Source: Poecilobothrus nobilitatus
Lineage: Eukaryota > Arthropoda > Insecta > Diptera > Dolichopodidae
DNA length: 64,000 nt
Direction of reading: 5' to 3'
Assembly (NCBI GenBank): GCA_947095535.1
Contig: OX352773.1
Location: 31,145,398-31,209,397 of the forward strand
Every line of letters starts with the position of its first letter. Within the stretch, counting starts at the first letter, position 1. This document shows, in pieces, positions 1 through 12,477 of the stretch. The position numbers and the translations under genes were made by a program. The notes under the pieces were generated by a model that ran no database searches, was not told where the DNA came from, and worked only from the letters and a program-made list of their open reading frames with translations.

Positions 1-1043
1 GATTAAAGATAAAATCTCATAATTTTGAAATGAGCAGATATGGAATTTCGTTTTATTTTTAGACAACTGCGTGCAAATATTTTAATGGTCCAAATAAAAA
101 TTGAATTTTAAACGTTATCTACCTATTTAAATGTAAACAATGTATCTTAGTTAATGATTATGATGATTTTTAAAACTATATAATTAAAGGCAAAACTATA
201 AATAGGCAAAACTATAAAATTTAAGAAAATGTTTTTAAATTTTTTACAATTTTCTTTACTGACAAAAATCCTACGGAAAATAACAAAATTTTTTTTAAAA
301 AAAAACGAACGTGCCTTTAAAAATCTAATATTGATATATAGATACTATACTTTCCTTATTCAATTTAGTTTCAAACAATTTAACTGTAGTTTCAAAAAAA
401 AAATGTTCAGATACTTTAAAAATATTGAAATAATGTTCCTATCTATATCTACATACATAATTATTACTATTTATAAATTTAAAAATCATCATAATCATAA
501 ATATAAATATTATAAACCTTAAAATTTTAATAAATTTTTTGTTTTTTTTTACTAAACACCAAAACTAATAATACTTACAATAATTAAAGTACATAATACA
601 TATTGAAAATAATTGTAAAATTTCCAATTAAATAGTATAATAAAATTGAAATATTTTAAATGAAATGACAAAAAAAAATGCACATTAAATTTTACAATTA
701 ATTAAATTAAATTTATATTTCATTTAATAAAAAAAAAAAAAAATATCTTCAAAATGAATACAATATTAAAATATCTTAAATTTTATACATACAAATATAT
801 TCAAAATAAATATTATGATCAAAAATCAATTCATAAAAAATAAAAAAAAAATTAAATTTTCTTTAAACTATTTTCAATTATGTGTACAGTTTCTTATTAA
901 AAATATTATATATAATAGTATCTAATAGATACAATATATATTTATATACGAAAATATATTTTTTATATGTACTATATATTATACAGTTGTTCTCTTTCAA
1001 ACACATATTAAATATTAGATAATATATATATATATATATACAA

Positions 1044-1082
<39 letters not shown>

Positions 1083-4000
1083 TATATATATGCATATACA
1101 ATATAATATTTACTTTTAATATACAATACATATGAGATCCGATTGTTGTTGAACTTCGACATGACACCAAAAAACAAAAACCAAAAAACAATCTTATATA
1201 ATAAAACAAGACTTTAAAAAAAAAAAAAAATTTAAAAGAATGTAAAATGTTTAATTTTTTATTCTTGTTTTGTTTTGTTTTTTTTTTGTATATCTTGTAT
1301 ATTATTTGCAAAAATATGTTTCATACTATATATAATATCTATGTAGTATATATATATAATATAATACTAAAATACAAAAGATACATAAAATTTTTCATTT
1401 ATAAAATTATTTGTTTTTAAACTATAATATAAAACCTCTATATATAGAAAATTTCTATATAACATAATAAAAATGAGATACATATATGCATGGAACATTA
1501 TATTATTATGTATAGTACGTGTGCACCTATAAGTATGCATATAAATAAATTATTTGTAGTTTAATTTGTAAATATTTATAAGGAGCACATCAAAACAGAA
1601 TATTCATTTTCTATTTAATATATCAGGTTGTAAAATTAACATATGTTCTGTTTTTGTTTTTTTTTTGTTTTTTGATTTTATAAAAAATAACATACAAGAA
1701 AAACTTTAAATATCTTCATCCCCTACTGACTTACTTCTACATTTAACAATCAAACAATTTAAAAAAGAAAAAATTTAATTTTTTTTTTTTTGTTCTTTTT
1801 GTCTTATTATTTTACTTAAATGTCTTAGAAAAATTTAAATTAGAAGTTTATATATATATAAAAAGAAAAAAGAAAAAAAAAATAGTAAATTTTTTTAAAA
1901 TATAACAATACAACTTTTAAAGAATAAAAAAATTTTTTTTAAGAATAAAATTGTGATAATTTTATCTTCTAAAAATAAAATCATGGTATATTTTTGACCA
2001 TATAATTTTTTTTGGTAAAAATTTTTCCAACAAGATATAAATAAAAAAAAAATTTTAATCATTTTGGAATTAAAAAATTAAAGGTTCGTTTTCGGTTGTT
2101 TGCTTACATACAAAATAAATAAAAAAAAGATAATTATTAATATTATGAAAAATAATCGATCTAATCCTATGTTTAAGTTTTACAAACATAATTTTATATC
2201 AAGACATTATATAGACAGTACATAATGTTAATTGTATTTTTGTAAAATATATATACAGTCATTCTTCCACCAAAAATTTAAAATAATAAAATTAAAGATA
2301 ATATTATTTATTTAACTAAGTGGATTTGATGATAAGATCAATTCGTCCTGCAACATATGCCCAGCCTATATATTATTTCTTTTTGATACAAGTTTGCTAT
2401 TTAAATTTTTTTTGCTTAATATTTAAAAAAAAAAAAAAAAAATCATTAAGTTACACTTTTTTTATAATATGTTAGGAGTGATTTTGTGATTTTGTGTTGT
2501 AGACTGATCAGTAGGCAGAAATTGCTAAGACAACTGCTGTTTAAACTTTCGATTTATTCTAATACTTAAATGAATTTCAACAGAAATCATCTGTGAGTTA
2601 TTAGGAGAAATCAAAAAAAAAAAATTTCCGTTAAACCTGTTTTATTATATATTTTAGGGATTATTAAAAAAAAAATAATTTATTAAACCTTATTCTATTA
2701 TAAAAAATTGTGGCTGTCGTTGAACGTTGAATATCGTTGTATTTCTAAATATTTAATTTAATATTTTCATAATTTTAACAAATTTTTTTTTTTGTTAGAC
2801 AATTTTTTATAACCCTATAAATTTTTGTATTATATGAATTCTATTTAATCTAAGGATTTAATCCAACTGATTATATTATATTATGAACATATAATGTGTA
2901 CTATGCAATATGTATCTACATATATATGGGTAATATACAATATGATTATCCAATCTACTAAATATATATTTTTCTCACCTCTTCTTTTTTTTATTTAGAC
3001 TTGAAAAAACTCTATATATAAATAATATATAAATGTATAATATATATTATATGCACTTATGTACCTAATTTTAATATTAGCATAATTTAAATAGTTCCTT
3101 TTTTATTTTTTGCAGGATTCCTAATTTTTTTTGTTTTTTTGTTTTTAAAAAGTTTTTGTAAATTTTTCTGATTTTTGGCATTTTTATTAAATTTTTGTTT
3201 TTTTTTTTTTTCTCTGGTAATAAAAATTTATTCTCAAGACAAAAATTGCAGTAGTTTTTCTAGGAACAATTTTTTTTCTAGTTTAGTTTTTTTTTATACA
3301 AATTATGCATAACCATATACATTTATCACAACATAGATATATATATATATACATACATATATATGTTTGATTCAAATGTTTTGATGTTTTGGAAGAAAAA
3401 CTTTTTGCAAAAAAAAAAAAAAAACTTTCCTTTTTTTTTTTCGTACTTTGTATTCCATTTCATTCTATTATGAAAAAATCGTGAATTCTGTTTTTTTTTT
3501 TTTTTACGAAAAATTTATTTAAAAATGCATATGTGTAAATATGTTTAGTATTTTCTTTTTCTTTTTTTTTTTTTTGTTGTTTTTTAAATTAAAAAAGAAA
3601 AAAAAAATAAATTTAAAAGAAAACAGGAAGTCGCACTCTAAAATATTTTTATTTATAAATTTCCATATAAACATATTTCCCAACATTAACTTTTCCTTTT
3701 TTTTTTTTTTTTATATACAAGTCAAAACTTTGAAAAACTTTTTATGCCACCTTATGCAGTTCAAAATGTCTTTGTTTTTTTTTTTTTTGTGTTTCTATTT
3801 CTGTTATTTTTGGTGGATAAATAATATAATTAAAATTTAAGGAAGCGACATAATATATGAAAGTCTATTTTCTTGTTTGTATGTTTTTTTTTTTTTGTTT
3901 TCTGTGAAAGATATATTCACAATTTTTGTTTTTTTTTGTTTTTTTTGAAAATTTTAATTTTAAATTAAATTTTTTATAATTTTTTGGTGGTTGTCAAAAT

Positions 4001-4304
4001 AATTTTCTATCTTTAATTTTTGTGGATTTAATTTTTGAAATATGTTGGGGAAAAAAAAATGTTTTAAAAAGAATTTCAAAAGCAATCAAAAAGTAGAAGA
4101 TTAAAGGCAAAAAAAAAAACTTAATAAAGTGTCATTTAAAAGAACATAATGAATTGCAACATCATCAACAGGGGGTTACAGAATATCGATGTGTTTTAAA
4201 AGAAAGGTGTTGACCCAAGATAATATAACTATTCATTTTCACACTTTTTTTTAGAGCATTTTAAAAAAAAACATTTTAATTTAAATAAAATTCTATTATT
4301 ATAA
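1..4304. other. A+T-rich stretch without a recognisable gene
   Basis: Dense poly-A/poly-T runs and TA-rich microsatellites. Open frames here (for example 229-522 on + and 1015-1311 on -) translate to low-complexity Lys/Asn/Phe/Ile/Tyr strings with no domain. Slightly less A+T-rich patches at about 2,330-2,380 and 2,470-2,560 match nothing else I noticed in the window. No RNA gene is seen. Confidence 0.7.
1022..1079. repeat. (TA)n microsatellite, interrupted
   Basis: Two nearly pure TA runs (1022-1040 and 1047-1079) separated by a short interruption. Similar TA tracts recur at about 5,019-5,038, 5,531-5,570, 34,332-34,354, 48,703-48,724, 59,211-59,238 and 61,800-61,826, so this is a general property of the region. 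Confidence 0.9.
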
Positions 4305-4451
4305 TTAAGTTCGGAATGTCCTTTAAAAACTTATCAAATGAATATGACACTAAATTTTCACAATCATTTTTAATTGTGTAAAAAAAAAAGATAGAAATTA
4401 AAAACGTCAAGTCTCAAATATATCATTCATATTTAATTTATCCGAACTTAA
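4305..4451. mobile_element. candidate short foldback MITE flanked by TTAA
   Basis: A 139-bp segment (4309-4447) has TTAA on both sides. Its ends are perfect inverted copies (GTTCGGA at 4309-4315 and TCCGAAC at 4441-4447). Inside are nested, weaker inverted pieces: an ATGAATAT-like block on the left faces an ATTCATAT block on the right, and a TTTTCACAAT / ATTGTGTAAAA pair surrounds the centre. TTAA duplication is the piggyBac hallmark, but TTAA is common by chance in such A+T-rich DNA and no second copy is seen here. The symmetry is visible; the transposon assignment is inferred. Confidence 0.35.
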
Positions 4452-5536
4452 ATGTTTTTCATCTGGTCACTTATCATCATAAAAGGAAATGAAAATTCAA
4501 CTTCAAATAATTCTTTGATTTTGATTTTCACCGTAACTATTAATGCTAGGATCAATAATATGAACATAATATATAAAACTTTTCCTTCTAACAAAATCTA
4601 GATTTATATTACAAAAGTGATTAGCCATGATATATATTTAGGAAAAGAGCCCGCCTCCCTCCCCCTCAATTTTTAATTCTATATTGAATTTAATTAATAC
4701 ATATATATAATTCTAATTAAAAAGTTCGTTAGTTAATTTATTATTTTTTTTGTTTTTTTTTTTTTTTTGTTTTTGATTGCTGTACAAATCGGCAATAATT
4801 CTTTTAATATCTTTACAAACAGACTTTAATTGCTTCTTTCAAAACTTCTTACAATTCATATCAATTTCAATTTATTGTCATACATTCATCCTACCTCACT
4901 AAACTAAAATAATCCCAAAGACAAACAATTTAAGAAGGTAGGGAAAAATAAAATAAAATTTTTTTTTTTGTTAAATAATATTTCATTTCCCTAGTTCTAT
5001 TTCTTCTATCTAACTTTGCTATATATATATATATATATACCATACAACATACATGTATCTAATTATATATATTTATAAGTTAATATATATGTATATACAT
5101 TTATTTAACGGTATCATAAACATAGACTAACATATCAATATCTATTTAATTTTATACTCTTAATAAATTTAAATATATATATATATATATAATATATATG
5201 TATACATAATATATAAGCAAACATATAAATTAAGACATGCAATTTTTCTGTCATACAAGGATTAGTCATAGCCTGACACATATACTATATACACACAATT
5301 TTTTAAAATATATGTATCGTACATAATATATCTAAAAAGAAAAAAAAAAACAAAAAGTTCTAAATAGAGAAAGAAAGAAAGCAAAAAAAAAAACAAAAAA
5401 AAAGCATTTTAAAGGAATAAACTTTTAATATGGCGTCAGATAGGCGCCTATTATGCTTTTTTATTTATTTATTTTCTTTTATTTTGTTTTGTACTTTTTT
5501 TTTATTTCCTAATTTTACTTTTATTTGTATATATAT

Positions 5537-5569
<33 letters not shown>

Positions 5570-6609
5570 TATATGATACATACATGTTTGTTTGTATGAA
5601 TTTTGTATAGCATGTAATAAAAAAATCCTTTACCGTTTCATTTTTAGCAATTAAATATATTTTATAATTTTTTTTCTTTTCTTCTTTTTTTTTCATTAAT
5701 ATATATACTTATATTTAAATATATGTATTTATATACAAATGTTTCTTATGTTTCGTGTATACAATACCGTTATTTTTATTGCGCTAGTTAAATACTGTTA
5801 TAAAAGACCTTTTTATCGTCGTTTACTCATAGGGCAACAAAAAAAAAAAAAGAAAATTTTTAAAAAATTAAAAAACAAAAAAAAAATTTTCAAATATATA
5901 CAATGGCAAAAAAGAAAAAACAAAAACAAAAACAAAATAAATTAAACAACGAAAACAGAAATTATAGAGAACATATCCTAATAAAAGGAAATACACAATA
6001 TTTTGAAAAAAACAACTGCATCATAAAGAGGAATATAACAATTTTTATTTTTTCAACAAATTATTTCACAAAAAAAACAACAAAACAACAGAAAAACACT
6101 TCATAGGCACAGTAACAATAACGGATTGTAACGAAAACGAAAAAACAAGAAAAAAAAACAAAAACAAAATTATATATAATGAAAATTATAAATTATGGAA
6201 AAATAATGAAAGAACTACAAAAAATTAAAATAATAACAGTAGTTCATATAAAACATATGTAGGTTATACTACCAATAAAATTTATATACTTATAGGACAG
6301 CATTTAAAAACTGCTTTTTTTTTTCATCATGAAGTTGTTTATTAAAATAAAAAGACAAACAAAAATTTTAAAAATTAAAAAAAAAACATAAAAAAAAATG
6401 CAAAGTATACTCCTTTTGATTTAATAATTTTTTTTTTTTATAAAAACAAAAACAAAAATATTATAATAGTAATTTTACATCGGCTTAAAAAATTAAGTAG
6501 AATTTAAAATATATAATTATTTTTTATAAACTTAATATACATAATATATGCCTATGCATAATATACAAAAAATATTATAATATTTTTGTTGTTAATAATT
6601 ATCATATGC
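4452..6609. other. A+T-rich stretch without a recognisable gene
   Basis: Contains a short C-rich patch near 4,650-4,670, (TA)n tracts near 5,020, 5,170 and 5,535-5,570, and long A-runs at about 5,840-5,940 and 6,130-6,170. The small frames at 5,502-6,106 are poly-Lys/Asn/Ile and are not credible proteins. Confidence 0.7.
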
Positions 6610-6795
6610 ATAAATATTTGTGTACAATGCCACAGTGCTTTCATTTTTTCTATAAATCACTTATTAGTGATAAAATCGATTGGAGACACAAACCAATTTT
6701 CAATAATTTAATAATAGACACAAACCAATAATTAAAGACACGCATGTATAGTACTTTTTTACCGACTAAAATCTCGAAGAAACTAAATGTTTACT
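6610..6795 (+). repeat. dispersed repeat family R4, copy 1
   Basis: Similar in order and sequence to 57,395-57,600. Shared landmarks are TTTTCTATAAA, a TTAGTGATAAAAT / TTGTGATAAAAT block, GACACAAACCA, ACAAACCAATAATTAAA, and a final CGACTAAAAT followed by AAGAAA. This copy carries the ACACAAACCAAT block twice (about 6,686 and 6,718). It has no coding capacity and I could not define exact ends or target duplications. The element class is unknown; the recurrence itself is clear by eye. Confidence 0.55.
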
Positions 6796-8935
6796 TAATG
6801 AAAATTTCAAAAAAAAAAAAAAAAAACAGTTTGATTGAAAATAAAGGTATAACGATAAATGAATTAAAATTTTTGCTAAATTCAGATAAAAAATTTAATG
6901 GAACTGAAACAAAAAACTGTTTTAATTTAATTTTCAATACGGATATATAGTGGTTGCTTTATATTAGTTGAAGTATTTTCGTAATTATTTTATAAAAATA
7001 ACAGTAATTCTAAGGTTAAAACAAAAATCTTTAGAGTTTAAAGAAAATATTTTTCTATTTTCTCAACAGATATATTAATAATTTAATGGCTCATAAGTCA
7101 TATTCATTCAAATGAGTTCGTCTTATTCGCTTGAGTCCATGCTATTGTCCGTTTTTCATATTATATATGGTTTTAACAAACATTTGCAGTACATATCATA
7201 AATATTTATCATTATCACCGTTTTATTCCGGAAAACTTATTTTGTTGTGCGACTTTCATTTAATCGAGACCGAAACCTTTTGTTCGTTTTTTCCCATTTT
7301 TTCAAGAACTTGAAAAAACATTTAGTTTAATTAAATATAAAAATTTAAAAAAAACATTTGTGAATTGTAATAAAAAATGATAAGCATTTATTTTCTAGGT
7401 CTTATATTTACTTAATTCCTAAAAAAAAAATGATATACAAGTCCATTTAAACCACTAATTTCATCTTAAAATGATTACTAAGACTAATTTTATATTAAAT
7501 TCATATTAAATGTAATTAATCATAACGTATGTATATGAAAACTTTTTAAATGAATTCACCTAGATTATTTCCAAAAATATTGTCTTATTTAAATAAAAAT
7601 TTCTATGATAATCCTTCCTCTCTTCTCGCTTTAAAATAATATGTCCCATTCAGGGTTTAAAACATAGCCTTGAGTTTAAATTTAAGTCTTTTATATAATT
7701 CGCTATTATGATCCAAATAACTTAAACAAGTATGAGTAAAATATTTATCTTTTAAACGGTTCCAAGAAATACGGAACCAAATCCTTTTAAAATATTTTTT
7801 TTGTTTCCGTTAAAATCAGAGTATTGGCTTTCAATTAAATTAATACCAAACCTACTAAATTAATACCAAAACCATATAACAATCAAAATAAAAAATAAAA
7901 CTTCCTAGAACAAAAATAAAATCTGTCCAAAAATACATACACATATCCATTTCCATATTAATTATTCTAATTTTAACAATTTATATTTTTCTGACAATTT
8001 TTTTTTTTTTTTTTGATCAAATTTTTATGACACAAAAAAAAAAAAAATAAAGTACAAAGTTTTCTTATTTTTATATCATGCGATAATTTTTTTAATATCA
8101 TGACTTTGTTTATCGTACATTTTTATCGTAAACAATTTTCTTTTAAGTTTTTATTTTTCTTAAAACGCCGCCGCTCATAGAAAAAAAATCCAATATAAAA
8201 AATCATAATAACTTAGTCGCCAACCTCAAACTTTCAAATCAGCTGTAACAGGACAATTTAGTTACAAAATAAGCAAGACAAAAAAAAAAACATAAAAATT
8301 ACGAATTTTTATTAAACCAAAAAAAAAAAAAATTAATAAAGAAAATATCTGAAGTTCTTTGAATTTTATTTATTTATTTTTTTATAACTGAACTGAAGAC
8401 ACACGCAAAACTTTTTGACGCAAGCATATTTCCTTTCAAAATTGTTCCATATTCATTATTTTATATTTTTTTGTTAATCTTACTATCTCTTTCTCTTTCT
8501 ATTTTACTCTATTGTATATTCTCTGTTAAGAACCATACCATTAAACCATAAATTGAAATTTTATCTTTTTTAAGTACGGGAAAAATTTACTTTCTTTCTT
8601 TATAAAAAGACATTTTCCGAAAAAAAAACAAAAAAAAAAAAAAATTACAAGAAAAATAAAGGAAAAATATAATTCCAGTCTTTTTATGTTTTTAACCAAA
8701 ATGAAAATACAAAAATTTGTTTTGTTTTTATTTTTTTTTTTTGTTTCAATTTTTTGTCTTTTTTAAAAAATCATAAAAAAATCAAAAAAATTCACCAAAA
8801 ATAATATAATAAAAAAAACTTTTTGCTGAATATGGCCTTAACTGAATGGCCTAAAAAACACAATATAATTTCTTCTTATACCGTACAAATTCTTCTTTAT
8901 TTTTATCTTTTTTTAGCTTGTTCTCCATCTTTCTT

Positions 8936-8952
8936 TCTCTCTCTCTCTCTCT
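8936..8952. repeat. (TC)n microsatellite
   Basis: Pure TC dinucleotide run of about eight units inside a wider pyrimidine-rich stretch (8,920-8,960). Confidence 0.9.
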
Positions 8953-11463
8953 TTTTATACATTTATCCTTTTGTTATTCAACCACTAAATAACAGTATTT
9001 TGTACTCAAATATTTTTTTTTTTTCATTTCCTATGTCATAATTTTTATAACCATACAAAAAATAAATTCTTAAACGTTTAACTCAACCTACCCCTAGCAA
9101 TATTTCCTTTTTAAGAAAATTTTTATATCTCAACATAAACTCTCAAACACAACTTAATTCCTTTGACATATTAAATAAAACATTTGGAAAGGGTTGAAAA
9201 TTTTTTAAATAACAAAATGAATAATGATGAAGTCATCAAGAATTATATTGTTGTTGTCGCCAGTATTATTTTGTTATTTCGTGATTTAAGTAACAAAAAT
9301 ATACATATACATATGTATATATGTACAAATTTATATACAGTTATAATTTTAATCGATTTTTTTTTTTTTTCAAATAAATAAAAAAAACGTAAAATTATAA
9401 AAAATTAAAAAGTTTTTGACTTAAGCTATATAACGTGTTTACTATAATAAAATAGCAGACTTTTTTTCTTTTTTTTTAACTAAACTAATATGTTTTGTTG
9501 TAAATACATTTATACATAAAAATATATATATATATATATATACATACAAATTATATTTATATAAATGTTTGCATATAATAAATTTTTCTTTTTGTATGGA
9601 TAGAAGCGGAAAGAGAATGGAAAAATAATAATAATAGGAAGAGGGTGTCTAGAATTTTAGGCATATAAAAAAAATTTTTTTTTTTTTTTTTTTTTTATTA
9701 TTTTCTGCACATTCCAATCATAAAATTTATTGAGACTTTTGTCTTTAGCATGAAAAATTTCAAACAATTTTTAGTATTTAATCAAAATAACTTTATTTAG
9801 ATATTATAATAATAATGATATGTCCTTATCTACTTATGTATTGAATTTTTTGAATTTTGTATGTAAAAAGTTGACGTCATTTTTAATTCTATATATATAT
9901 ATATATATGTAAGTAATAAAAATCCATAAACTGATTGATTTAAAAAGTACAAATTAGAAATAAAAATTGTAAAGTATACATATATATACATATATATATA
10001 TAACATTTTATGCATGCTTTCTTTTATACCTCTTCCTGTTCAATAAAAACAAAGATAACAGCGGTTTGTAAAAAGAGGTCCGCCTATACAAGATTAGATA
10101 AAAAAAAAAGTAAAAACTTAAGAAATTTTTAAGAAAAATTAAAAAAAAAAGCAAAAACAAAATCAAATTATTAATTTTATAACTATGAAAACGTTCCGGC
10201 CAGTTACTGAATTTCAAAAAATATAGTACAGTTAGACAATAAATTTAATAATTTATTTATATAAATTTTAAAATTATATTTTAATCTTTGGATTATATTG
10301 TTTTAAAAACAAATTTTATACCTATTTTAATTTCTGGGGCTCCAATTTTTGGAGAAAAAATGCCAAAATACATATTTTAAATAAATTATCTATACAAAAT
10401 TGAATATGCATTAGATTATTTAAAAAAGTTTTCCGTTTTTCTATTTTTCTTAAAAATTTAAGAATAAGAAAAAAGTAACAGTTTAAGAGATTTTAACAGT
10501 TTAAGAGATTAAAGCCGAAAAAAGTTTTACCAATTATAGAAAAAATATTCAATAATATATATTTTAAAATTATATTTGATCGAAGTATCATAAAAGAAAA
10601 ATACGCCAAATATGTTTTGTTTAATTTAAAAAAAAAAACAAAAAAAAAATGATTTTAATTCATGTTTATATATCACAGATTATTTTGTAAATAACTATAT
10701 ATATTAGATCGAAATAGTTACAAAAATATATGTATACTAAATGACATAAAATTTTCATAATATTTATTTATATAACAACTTTTTTTTTCCGAAATTATAA
10801 AAAGTTTTCAAATATCTGATTTTTATTATACCCTGACCCCAAATCACCATATAATAAAACAATTGGTTTATATACCAGAAACAAAATATATTAAGATGGA
10901 TATTGAAATAATAGAGTCGTTAAATATGTTGTTCTCTTTATTTTGTTATATATATTTATTGCAGATAAAGTATAGTATTACATATTTTGTTATATATACA
11001 TTTATATATATATATATACATTAATAATAATACATACATTTATGATATAACATGCAAAGAATAATTTATTTAATATATAACAAAAAAAAAAAAATCATCA
11101 ATTGATGAGATTAATAACTGTAAATGGATGAATTATTCTAAGATGATATCATTCATCAATTAATTTTCTCCCAAAAAAAAAATAAAATATATTAGAATAA
11201 AAATAAAAATATAAGAATAAAAATATATTAGAAAGAAGTACAATAAAATTAAGAATAATAATAAAAAAATTTAAGAAACAAAAAGAAAAAAAAGGCAAAG
11301 AGGGTGAAAGGGGCAAAATGTTCATAACAATTTCGAATTATATTTTAAATTATGCAGATAAAAGATAAAATTTGTACAAAAAACTATTCAAAATGTTAAA
11401 TAGATTTTAATTTTCAAAATAGTTCTCTTATACTTCAATTTGGTTTCAATATACATTTATTAT

Positions 11464-11492
11464 TATGTATGTATGTATGTATGTATGTATGT
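11464..11492. repeat. (ATGT)n microsatellite
   Basis: About seven units of the tetranucleotide ATGT. A shorter ATGT run is at about 14,294-14,308. Confidence 0.9.
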
Positions 11493-12266
11493 GATAAATA
11501 AATAAAGAAAATAAGAAATCTTTAAATTGAATTAATTTAATTAAAAAGATTTTTTTTATTGTTCATGAATATTTGAAATTTATTAAATTGATTTTAATTC
11601 GATGAATTGTTGATATGAATATTTAAATTTGTTTAAAATTGATTATTTCATTGGTTACTTAGAAATATGATTTAATTCAATATTTTATAAGTTAACACTT
11701 CTTGATTTAAATTAAATTCTTTTCTTTCATATTAATGATTTATCTGCATTAAGTTTATAAATAATTTTTATTACCTTATAAATAAATAAATTTTATTCTT
11801 AAGTAACCAATCAAAAATTATGACACAATAAATTCAATTTATTCCTATAGCAGAATATATCTATTGTTTTGTGAAAGTTAAGAAAATGAAGTCAAAATTA
11901 AGTTTCTTTAGAGATGAACGAGATTCGATGAGTTCAATGAGATAAACAAGGAACGATTGTGTTACAAGATTACTAGTCCCTTAATTAGATATCGAAACTT
12001 ACATTATTAGACTGTTTTGGCTTAAACAGCTTCTGGTTATAAATATATGTATATATTGTTTTATTTAAAGCGAGCATTAATTCTTATTATTAACATATGA
12101 CACTACTATATACTTTTCGAAAATACTTGCATTTAAAACCGTAGATCATTTTATTGTTTACTTAAATTTTCTTTCAACTTTTGAAATATTTTTAATAATG
12201 AAATATTATTTAAATTCAAATGAATAAGTTTAAAATATATACACGTTAGTTATCTCCTCAATGTGA

Positions 12267-12477
12267 ATCACTTTAGAATCGATTTTTGCCGACGATACTG
12301 TAATTTACTATGTCGATTTACAGTGTGACGAAATTAATAAAAAATATTTTAAAAATAAACCTTGCAACTACACTAAAAATTATTAACTGTAGAATAAACT
12401 GGGCTGATATAATTAAATATATTGAAGTTTTTATTTTGATAAAAAAAAAATATCTTTTGACTGACACATTTCCGTAA
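12267..12477 (+). pseudogene. non-LTR retrotransposon reverse transcriptase, catalytic-motif fragment
   Basis: Decayed piece of a LINE reverse transcriptase. The frame opening at 12,267 reads into FADDT (12,285-12,299), the F/YADD catalytic box whose two Asp bind the metal ions in all reverse transcriptases. It is followed by VIYYVDLQCDEINKK, which has the spacing and hydrophobic character seen after the box in jockey/CR1-type LINEs. The frame ends at a stop near 12,388, but shifting one frame at about 12,340 continues with INLATTLKIINC...INWADIIKYIE to a stop at 12,475-12,477, resembling the 'DL..L..W...N.L.IN' segment that normally follows. One frameshift, no upstream RT blocks and no endonuclease are seen. 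It is a dead fragment of perhaps 70 residues out of about 900. The clade cannot be fixed from this length. Confidence 0.65.

Larger units (their letters stand above)
6796..12266. other. A+T-rich stretch without a recognisable gene
   Basis: Poly-A/T runs with short moderately complex patches at about 7,090-7,280 and 8,165-8,260 that match no protein I know. A 16-bp direct duplication (ACAGTTTAAGAGATT) occurs at about 10,479 and 10,497. No splice-bounded exon or RNA gene is supported. Confidence 0.65.

Noticed and set aside
8823..9041. 72-codon plus-strand frame with signal-peptide-like hydrophobic stretch
   Set aside because: The hydrophobic Leu/Phe/Ser run is the translation of a (TC)n and T-rich tract.
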